Program-made: the position numbers and the translations under genes
Shown here: in pieces, positions 1 through 7,800 of the stretch
How positions within the stretch are numbered: position 1 is the stretch's first letter
Layout of the letters: every line of letters begins with the position of its first letter
Assembly: GCA_016191305.1 (NCBI GenBank)
Contig: JACPOX010000041.1
Location: forward strand, 1,378-9,687
Source of the DNA: Legionella longbeachae
GTDB taxonomy: Bacteria; Pseudomonadota; Gammaproteobacteria; Legionellales; Legionellaceae
DNA: 8,310 bases
Direction of reading: 5' to 3'
The notes under the pieces: model-generated
Databases searched by the model: none
What the model was told of the DNA's origin: nothing
What the model saw: only the letters and a program-made list of their open reading frames with translations

Positions 1-675
1 GAATCTACTGCCCTTAATAAATCTGAATTAATGAAGCAAGCCAAAGAGTTAAAAAATTTATATTTTAATCCTATAACTCAGACATTCATAAATCCCAAGA
101 GTAATGATAATCCCTTAACTTTTTTTGGGAATGAAATTTCTCAAACTACTGAATCCTTAATTGGACCTGAAAATCAAAAGATTTTATTAGCTATATTTCC
201 TGTATTTTTGAAATTATCTCAGGAGATGTTGCGTACTAGTACAGATAAACGAACTTTTGATTATGCGCGCCATGCTTTATCGTTGCATTCACCTTTTGCT
301 TGTTTGAAACATTTTGCAAAAATCCGCAATGAGTCTCATTTGGTTCTTCATATTGTGATTAATTTATTAAAAGAACTCCAAAGTAATCCCGATGAGAAGG
401 TGTATAATGCATTGAAGCAAGTTTATATATTGCTTAATAGCGATATAAACCTCAATAAGGAGCTTTATTTTTCACGTTGGGATTTAACTTATCCACAAAG
501 TCTGCGTATGTTGAATTTATTAGGACGGAATAACTCCGACATAGCAATTCAGAGTCTGGCTTCTTCTTTAAGAAGAAAATGTGAGCCTTTGCAAGTAATT
601 GTGAATAAAACATTTCAGGAGGATAAACTTGAGGATGATCTTGATGGAAATGTTTGTCACTCTATGGCTTTGTAG
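1..675 (+). CDS. Unrecognised helical protein, 5' end outside the window
   Basis: The frame is open from base 1 to the TAG at 673-675. The first in-frame ATG, at 31, has no Shine-Dalgarno sequence before it, and the ten codons upstream are ordinary coding codons. I therefore treat this as the C-terminal ~224 residues of a longer protein rather than a gene starting at 31. I do not recognise the family. The protein looks soluble and mostly helical, with amphipathic leucine-rich stretches such as LLAIFPVFLKL and VINLLKEL, and has no signal peptide or clear membrane segment in the visible part. The tail has an acidic cluster (EDKLEDDLDG) about 9-18 residues from the end. That loosely resembles the glutamate-rich E-block of Dot/Icm substrates, but this is only suggestive. 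An inverted REP pair follows the stop by about 20 bp. The frame and coding strand are well supported, the function is not. Confidence 0.75.
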   Translation, partial: ESTALNKSELMKQAKELKNLYFNPITQTFINPKSNDNPLTFFGNEISQTTESLIGPENQKILLAIFPVFLKLSQEMLRTSTDKRTFDYARHALSLHSPFACLKHFAKIRNESHLVLHIVINLLKELQSNPDEKVYNALKQVYILLNSDINLNKELYFSRWDLTYPQSLRMLNLLGRNNSDIAIQSLASSLRRKCEPLQVIVNKTFQEDKLEDDLDGNVCHSMAL

Positions 676-695
676 GATGTTTGGAAATATTTATC

Positions 696-768
696 GTAGG
701 TTGGGCCCCTGGCCCAACAAAGGGCTGTATGTTAGGCTGAGGTTCATGTTGGCCAGGGGCCAACCTAC
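696..768. repeat. Inverted pair of REP-like palindromes (BIME)
   Basis: Two GC-rich palindromes face each other across about 29 bp in an otherwise AT-rich intergenic gap. The left copy has a GTAG head at 696-699 followed by a perfect 8-bp stem, 700-707 pairing with 711-718 around a 3-base loop. The right copy has a 7-bp stem, 748-754 pairing with 758-764 around a 3-base loop, and ends in CTAC at 765-768, the complement of GTAG. A conserved GTAG/GGAG tetranucleotide beside an imperfect palindrome is the hallmark of REP sequences mobilised by RAYT (TnpA_REP) transposases, and head-to-head pairs are called BIMEs. No RAYT gene is present in this window. Neither hairpin is followed by a convincing T tract, so I do not call it an intrinsic terminator, though it may protect the 3' end of the upstream mRNA. 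Confidence 0.8.
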
Positions 769-820
769 ATTTTAAAGCCACAGGACGTTACCAAAATTAT
801 TAAGTCAAGATCTGGTCTTT

Positions 821-1294
821 ATGAAAACAAAAGGATTTACCTTACTGGAATTGCTCATTACTACTGTAATATTTATAGGGCTATCGCTAATAGGTATCAC
901 TTCCTATTCTTGTTTAGTACATAAAAATGAACAATCTACTTTAGTTGATGAACTACAAAGGGTAATACAATATGCAAAAATCCAAGCAATTATTCTAGGA
1001 AATCCTGTATATCTTGTTCCTTTGGATGCTTCCTTGAATTGGTCTAATGGACTAATCCTAACTACTTTAAATCAAAAAACCGAACAAATGGATTTGATTT
1101 ATCAATGGCAATGGCATCATCCTCAGTGGAATTTGAATTGGGTAGGGGTAAACTCAATTAATAAAATTATTTTTTCAAATAATCCTGCGCAAGCAATAAG
1201 TAATGGTCGTTTTATTCTAACTAATAAGTACACCAAGGATAAGGTTACGATTATTTTAAATAGATTAGGTCGACTAAGAGTTACTTCTCAATAA
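821..1294 (+). CDS. fimT: FimT-like type IV minor pilin (GspH/FimT class), candidate DNA-uptake pilin
   Basis: The N-terminus is a classic class III prepilin signal: a short basic leader MKTKG, cleavage after Gly5, Phe6 as residue +1, Glu10 at position +5, then a hydrophobic stretch to about residue 30 that serves as membrane anchor and pilus-core helix. PilD would cleave and methylate it in the inner membrane. The 157-residue length fits the GspH/FimT class. Near the end, residues 150-153 read G-R-L-R. A C-terminal GRxR motif is reported for FimT, the minor pilin that binds DNA during natural transformation in Legionella and relatives, so FimT is preferred over the type II secretion pseudopilin GspH. 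There is no strong Shine-Dalgarno before the ATG and no pilin gene cluster beside it. It lies alone between a REP pair and an IS remnant that starts six bases after its stop. The pilin class is very likely, and the FimT assignment is good but not certain because Legionella genomes carry several such pilins. Confidence 0.8.
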   Translation: MKTKGFTLLELLITTVIFIGLSLIGITSYSCLVHKNEQSTLVDELQRVIQYAKIQAIILGNPVYLVPLDASLNWSNGLILTTLNQKTEQMDLIYQWQWHHPQWNLNWVGVNSINKIIFSNNPAQAISNGRFILTNKYTKDKVTIILNRLGRLRVTSQ

Positions 1295-1347
1295 GCAATA
1301 GACCTCTTGCATAACCTGATGAATTGATTAAACTTCTCCTTTTTTAC

Positions 1348-1353
1348 AAAGGA
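1348..1353 (+). promoter_or_regulatory. Ribosome binding site that decides the transposase start
   Basis: AAAGGA lies five bases before the ATG at 1359. The in-frame ATG at 1353 overlaps the last base of this motif, so it is too close to be served by it. Confidence 0.55.
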
Positions 1354-1358
1354 TGTTG

Positions 1359-1790
1359 ATGAAGTTTGAGCAGATCAAAGATGAATCACCAGATGGATTT
1401 CGTAGACTTACAGGTATTAAACGCACCACTTTTGATGTCATGACCACGATATTAAATGAAGCGGAGGTCCAACTAAAAGCACAAGGAGGTAAGCCGAATA
1501 AATTATCTATAGAAGATAGGCTGTTTATGGCGCTGGAATATTTACGCGAATACAGAACATATTTCCATATTTCACGCAGCTATGGTCTAAGTGAAAGCGC
1601 TTGTTATCGTAATATACGCTGGGTTGAAGAAACTCTGATTAAAGATGGACAATTCTCATTGCCTCGACGTAAGGCATTATTAAAAAGTGATGTTGAATAT
1701 GAGGTTGTATTGATAGATGCGACTGAAACACCCATTGAACGACCTAAAAAAAACAAAAATACTTTTATTCCGGAAAAAAGAAGCCTGTAA
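1359..1790 (+). pseudogene. IS5-family transposase, N-terminal part (truncated)
   Basis: This is the first half of a DDE transposase. It has an N-terminal region with a helix-turn-helix (around YFHISRSYGLSESACYRNIRWVEE, split here as YFHISRSYGL then SESACYRNIRW), followed by VVLIDATETPIERPKK, where the Asp encoded at 1716-1718 is the first catalytic D. The remaining D and E residues are absent. I place the start at the ATG at 1359 rather than 1353, because AAAGGA at 1348-1353 then sits five bases upstream. The zero frame leaves family-like sequence after the A8 run at 1746-1753 and ends at TAA 1788-1790. The -1 frame restores the family-like Q-K-Y-F-Y-S-G-K-K-K for ten residues before the IS similarity ends. 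The product cannot be an active transposase. It could at most bind DNA ends. Confidence 0.8.
1748..1754 (+). other. Slippery heptamer A-AAA-AAC in the IS transposase frame
   Basis: In the zero frame the codons read AAA (1749-1751) and AAC (1752-1754), preceded by an A at 1748. This gives the X-XXY-YYZ form known for -1 ribosomal frameshifting. A -1 slip moves translation into the frame whose products (Q-K-Y-F-Y-S-G-K-K-K) look like the normal continuation of IS5-family transposases. IS5-family subgroups with two overlapping ORFs use such a shift. A simple one-base loss from a longer A run would look the same. Confidence 0.5.
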
Positions 1791-1894
1791 TCCAATGGAG
1801 AAGTATGAATTGATTGCTGTAAATGAGAATTCGGCAAGTATTTATGTTTCTCAATGTTGTGGGCATAAAATAATTGGAGTTGGTTTGGCAATGA
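1784..1894. other. Unassigned junction between IS remnant and giant gene
   Basis: This is about 110 bp between the point where IS similarity ends and the stop codon of the convergent gene. A 37-residue frame runs from the ATG at 1795 to the TAA ending at 1908 (MEKYELIAVNENSASIYVSQ then CCGHKIIGVGLAMIRKI). It overlaps the 3' end of the convergent gene by 14 bp and has no good ribosome binding site. I recognise no family. It may be a remnant of a gene cut when the IS was truncated. No clear terminator hairpin for either strand was seen. Confidence 0.4.
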
Positions 1895-4800
1895 TTAGAA
1901 AAATATAAATTTATACTCTATACATTCAAATAAATTGCCATTGTGCTCACTAATGATCTCAGAAAGATGACCATATTTATTAGAATCATAGAACTTTAAT
2001 GCTTTGATGTATCTGCTAAAAGCATCGTCTCTTTCTTTAGTAAAGACTTCTATATAATCTGCAAAACCTTGAACTGCTTCTGGATCATTTATCCAGGCGG
2101 TTACTAGCATTTTTTCTAGTTCATTTAAAGCTTCATAATAACGGGATTTACCTTTGGAGTGCATGCCCGTTTCTTTGATGGCATCGTTAAGTAGTACTTC
2201 GTTCCGAGTTTCTACGATAACGTTCAAAATATCTCTATGAGTTTTCTTTTCTAATATCTGTTTTTGCAAGTTTTTAGCACTAGTTCGTCGATGCGATGTT
2301 ATCCAGAAGCTATTTAGATACTTCGAGCTCCGATTTTTTAATTCTTCTACTATAATCGAAACGGAGCTTTTCTCTATTTTTTCTGGTTTTACATGAATCT
2401 GCTTTAATTCTTGAGCAATAGCTAATAGCTGTGATTTGTTGTCGGTATTTATTTGTGTTTGAAAAACAGATGTATAGTTCTGGTAGCATTCATTGATAAG
2501 CTCTATGTATTTTGGTTCCTTTTGGTTTTCCAAGAACAGCATGAGCTTGATGCGCTCTTGATTGGGTGCTTTATTTACATCAAATTGAAACAATTCAGCC
2601 ATTAGGTTCTTATCTTGTAGTACCTTTTTGATTCTCTCTTGTTCTTCCTCTTCCTTATCCTTTTTTTTATCCTGGTCACTTTGAATGGGATTTTCTTCAA
2701 TGATTAGAGGCAGAGGCTTTTCTTTTGGCACTTCAATATGTTGGCTCATCCGATATTCTTCACTTTCCAGATAGAGCTCTGCACGTTTGAGTAAGTCTCG
2801 GAAACATAAAGGGAGTTGGTTGTTTTTTTCTGCTTCTTTGCGCAATTGGAGGTATTCGTGCAGCATGCTTTGGCCGATTGCTTCTGGTAGGCCTTTATTT
2901 TTGAGAATCAATAGTATTTCATCAGAAGTATATTCAGGTAACTTCACAGTAAGCAAGCGGTGCTCTAAGGCTCTGCTGGCCCGTCTACGTCCTGCCATGG
3001 TTGAGGGATTTTGGGTGCCGATGACCATAAAACCTGGATTTTCGGCGGCATTATTTTTTTTGGGGTCTAATAACTCATTGAGCAATTCCTCCATCATAGG
3101 TGCGCTGTTTATTTCGTCAATGACCACGATGGAGCCCTCATGAAAAGCCTTGCGCAGTAAGTTTTCTTTTTCAGACAAGGGCATGGATACGGGCATGATG
3201 TAAAAACCAGGCTGTTTTGAGTCGCTGCCTATTTTTTTTCTTTCTAATCCATGAGCCACGAGGGTTTTTGCCACGAGTTCTGTTTTACCGATACCTGGTT
3301 CACCTTCGAGAATGACACCACCCAAACCGCCTTGCGATGGCGTTTTGCCTTCTTGACGTAAGGAGCGCAGGTTTAAAAAATCATTTAAAGCATCAATGGC
3401 AGGTTGATTGCTAGGGGTTAGGGTAAAGTGCTGTGGTTTTTTATCTTCAGAACGCGAAATGGATTGTTCTGCTTTAAATAAAGCATCAAATTGCGTGCTT
3501 AAGTGTTCAGGAACATGTGGTTTAGCGAGAGTATAAGCATAATATTTTGCTGCCTCGAGCGGATTTTCATTGGGATAATCCAGACAGTAGCGTTTGGTTA
3601 ATAAAGCCATCATGCCTAATTCACGAGGGGTAATGAGCTCTTCTTGGGAAGAGGATTGGGCAAGGAAGGCTGCGACCTGCAAAATGGGTAGACTTAAATC
3701 TTTTGAGTTCAGGATGTCTGCAAAAGCCGATTTGAGTACTTTTTCATAAAGATAAGCGGGCGTCATGGGGTCAAAAATGACGCAATTACCATGTCGCGCA
3801 AACAAAGAAGGCAACTGCCTTTCGCCGCCATAGGCAAGCGGATTTCCTGCAAAAATGACCTTGTGTTCTTTGCTTAAAGGATGCCATTGATTGCCAATGA
3901 GGATTCCTGGTGGGTCCTGAAATAAACCTTCGAATGCGGACCAATGACGGGCGCTGATATTGGCTTCATCAAGGAACAAGGTTTTAATCCCTTTGTTATC
4001 ATCTTTTGCCCAGGCTTCTATATTGCGTTCACCAAAATGCAGGTTAGGGTGCTGTTCTTGCCAAACCTCATGAATAAAGGTTGTTTTACCGACACCTGTT
4101 CTTCCGGCTAAGAAGACAAAAGGTGATTCTTCAAGGATTTTACTGACGGCATCGAAGCGTTGTTGATTAAATTCATCGGCCTGTTGTTCTGAGTTGTCTA
4201 AATTGATGTGGGTTCGCTGTGAGGATTGAATCTCAGGCAAACTTTCTAAACCTTCCCAAGCTTGTTCTGGGGTGTCTTTGGGATTTAGTTTCAGATGCTT
4301 CGAGATGGCTTTCAGTTGGCACAAAGGGTATTGTTCCAGAATAGAGTTTGAGAGCAGGGTTTCACCTAGGGCTTGTTTTTTCTCTTCTATAGTCACCGAA
4401 TGGCGATATGAAGCACTCATCGGAAACAAAGCCTGTTGTTCGCTGATGACCAGTAAGCGACCCGCAGTGTGCTCTTGCTGGGCGCGTTGCAGCATCACTT
4501 CACTTAAGGCATCGCGTAATTCAGGTTGAATCACTCCTTTCAAAACCACGGTTCTACCATTTTGCAGTTCCTTGAGCAAAACACTTGGCTCTTTTGAGAA
4601 CGAAAAAGATAAATTCGCTTTGTTGAATTTCCCATCTAGCTTGTTTAATAAATCAGAGGAATTGACTTCACTGACATCGATAATGAGCGGCTCTTTTTCT
4701 TGGAGCTGACTCAGGGTAACATCGACATCAGTGCTTTCAATGCACAGGGTATGAGGCAAGGAGGTATTTGCAAAAAAGGGCGGTGTATGGAGTGATGTTT

Positions 4801-7800
4801 GTTGAGGAAGTTCTAATCCTAAGTCTGCAGGTAGGCCGACACCAGGTGCTACAGTCAAGTGGACTTTAATGTTATTTTTTTTGCAGACATCTAAAAAAAG
4901 CGCCCACATATTTGATTCTAAAGGGGCACTAAGATAAATATTAAGTGATTTATCCCGATTGTTTTTAAGCCAGCCGGGTTGATAATGCAAAGTTTTGCTT
5001 TCATTATCGCATTCGTACTGAGCCAAAAAACGGGGGAAGAGACCAGGGTTTAATGGCAAACTGTCTTTGGCAGGTTGGGTATCGCTAGAAAGCTCCGTAA
5101 TGATGTCTTTAACATGGGCAAACCCATGGCCATCATGGCGACTAAGCTCAAGTTCTTTGGGTAGGGGATAGCTTTTTCCTTGTACTTGAATGTGGCCATA
5201 TAAGTTTGCTTCCTGCCAAAAACGTAAAAACTCTGGATTGTCCCAAGGGGCATTGGCTAATTCAATATGAGTGTTTCCTTTTTGAAAGGCTTTTAAGAGC
5301 TTCCCTTCTTTAAAGACAAGCTGGGTTCCTTGAATCACCCACTTTCCTAGCAAACGTTCTTCCCAATCAAAACCGCCATACAGTTGAACGGTTTTTTTAG
5401 GAAGTTGCTGCAAATCTTGCTTTTCCTGGAGGATAGGGGGAATGACTAATTGCTCTTCTTTGAGAGGACATTCTGTCCTTTGGTCAAAACGTGAGCTAAA
5501 ATCCTGACCTTGATAGGCGCCAGGCTTATCTGGGTTGAGTAAGCCAATGACTTGCGCTTTTTTCGGCAGTGGTGTGCCATCAGCCTTGCGTTCTCCATCA
5601 AGTAAGGCATTAAAGCGGACGATGTCTTGAGCGCTAAAGGCATCGTAGTTGACCATGATGATGGGGCTTCTCTCATCGTTTTGATGCTTGGTTAAAAAAT
5701 CATGCAAAGGCCCACCCGGTCCATCTTTTATCGTGCCAATCCCTTTGTCATCTCGTGCCACAAAGGGAGCAGAGCAGACCAAATCCTCTTTGGAGTGGAT
5801 ATAAAAACAAGGTCTTTTGGTATGTTTGCAATAATACTGTAAGTGATGGCGAAAACCGGCGATGGATTGGCTGTCTTTGAACTGAACTAGTTTATTAGCG
5901 CCTGGCTCTGCTAAAAGATGGCCAATGTAGTTGTAACGCCAGGTATCACTTTCTTTGCTAAGAGGTTTGGGTTTTGCAAACCAAGTTTTTTTAGGTGGCT
6001 GGATAAGTTTTTCAGGAACATCAATGCTTAAGTGTTCAACGAGCTCTTGTTGCGGTTTCACCGTTCCTTCGGTGGTGAGTTGCAGTAGTTCGGGTTCCGC
6101 CTTTTTTTCGAGCTTTTCTTCATCCTTTCTGGGATTATGTGGTTGATGGATTTGTAGTTTTGCTTCGTAGCCGCCTAAATCACACCGAACCCATTGTTCT
6201 TTTTCTTTATAAAAAACTTCAACAAAAGCATGACAGTCATTAGACACAATACGAGCCTGATGGCCTTTCTTCTCCATCGAAGCCTTAAATACCACTGCGC
6301 GATGTCGGCAAGCGCCAACATGTTGTTTTTTCAGTGCGTTGAAATAGTCACTACCTTTCTGGTTACCTTTCTGCTTCTCATCTATTTCTAAAGGTTTAGC
6401 CTCAAATTTACGATATTTTTCTATTTTTTCCCAAATCTCTTTAGGGAGTTCATTTTCTTCCACTGGTTTTGGCACTTTGACAATAAAATCAATGTCAACG
6501 GATACCAGTTTTTCTTGGGTACTGCGGATATAATATAAATTGTCTCGCTTAGAATATTGAATCTCAACCGCAGCAGGGTGATTGAGATGGTAAGACAACA
6601 TCTCCTCTTGAGGCGATAACGAAGCCAGTGGCTGCCAATCTTGCGTTAGCTTAAGGCTTTGTTTGCCGTAAAAATGGTCGTTTTGTGATTCAATCTTTGG
6701 GTATAAGTCCTGTTCAGAAACTGGGATTTTGCGCTGCTCCAATTTTAAGTCTTGGTCCTCATTGTGCAGTAGAAAGGCATGTTTGATGCTGCAAGGCTCT
6801 GGATTCATCGTTACTGTATGTGCAATATCCAAACGATAATGGTTCACTTCCTGCTCCTTGCCTCCCCCATAAAATATCTGCGTCGTATTCAAAGTTTTCT
6901 TGGGATCAAAGGTCGTATCCGCGTCCCATAACTCAGGTTTATTCCTGGAAAGGCTTGATGGATTTTGTTTTTGGAATTCGTGTGGTTTATTTGAAGTAAT
7001 GTTTTTTTCTTTTTGTAAAGAATGGAACTGGTCGATGATTGATTCTTTCTCTTTTAGAGATTGGTTTGAAATTTCTTTCTTGCTTGTGAATTGCGACAGT
7101 GAATGGGATACTTTCGGTCTATAAGTTTTTTGTGGATTAATAATCTTTAACGTAGAGGGTGCTGCAGCTTTTATTTTTTCGAGAATAGAATCGGGGATTG
7201 CTTCAGAACCCAGATTGAGCTCTTCTAACATATCTAGATGCAAATCGTTGGGAAAATCATCATCTTCATCTAGATATATGCAATCTAATTTCAAGGTTTT
7301 AAGGTTTGGAGTTTGGGCTAGAATTGCTCCGAGCGATTTAGTTGGAATGAAGGAGTCCTGTAACTCTAAGGTCTTTAAGTTGCTTAAAGAAAGCTCATTT
7401 GGTAATTCACCGTTTAAGTTGGTGCAGTCCTTTAAATTCAGTTTTTCAAGCTTGCTTGCTTTGGCTAGGAGAAGTCCAAGTGAATTGATAGTGATGTCGG
7501 TGTCATTTACCATCAACACTTTTAAATTACTTAAGTTAGGATTGTTTAATATTTTGCCGCTTAGGTTTTTGCAGTGAAATAAGACTAGTTTTTCAAGCTT
7601 GCTTGCATTGGCCAGGAGGCGTCCAAGTGAATTGACAGTGAGGTTGCTGTTATTTACCTGAAAATCTTTTAAGTTGCTTAAGTCTAGGTCATTTGGTAAT
7701 TCGCTCATTAATTTTTTACAATCAGTTAAGTCCAATTTTTCAAGCTTGCTTGCGTTGGCCAGGAGAAGTCCGAGTGAACTGATAGTTATGTCGGTGTCAT

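Larger units (their letters stand above)
1301..1783 (+). mobile_element. 3'-truncated IS5-family insertion sequence
   Basis: The element appears to begin near 1300-1316 with a sequence (gacctcttgcataacc) resembling the terminal inverted repeats of IS427/IS1031-type IS5-family elements. It continues through a transposase frame and stops resembling an IS shortly after the Y-S-G-K-K-K stretch, at about 1783. I see no matching right inverted repeat (ggttatgcaagaggtc) anywhere up to the neighbouring gene, so roughly the second half of the element is missing. It starts just after the pilin stop codon without disrupting that gene. The exact left boundary is an estimate from memory of related ends. 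Confidence 0.7.

Noticed and set aside
31..675. ATG at 31 as the start of the first gene
   Set aside because: There is no ribosome binding site before it and the frame stays open with normal coding sequence to base 1, so a start further upstream is more likely.
700..764. The GC-rich hairpins as an intrinsic terminator
   Set aside because: Neither hairpin is followed by a clear run of Ts (the left is followed by aacaaaggg, the right by ctacatttt), and the GTAG/CTAC heads fit a REP pair better.
821..1294. Type II secretion pseudopilin GspH
   Set aside because: The fold class is the same, but the C-terminal G-R-L-R and the absence of neighbouring gsp genes favour FimT. It is kept only as the alternative.
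1604..1891. Minus-strand frame opposite the transposase fragment
   Set aside because: It is antisense to a recognisable transposase N-terminus, has no recognisable motif, and is best explained as a shadow frame.
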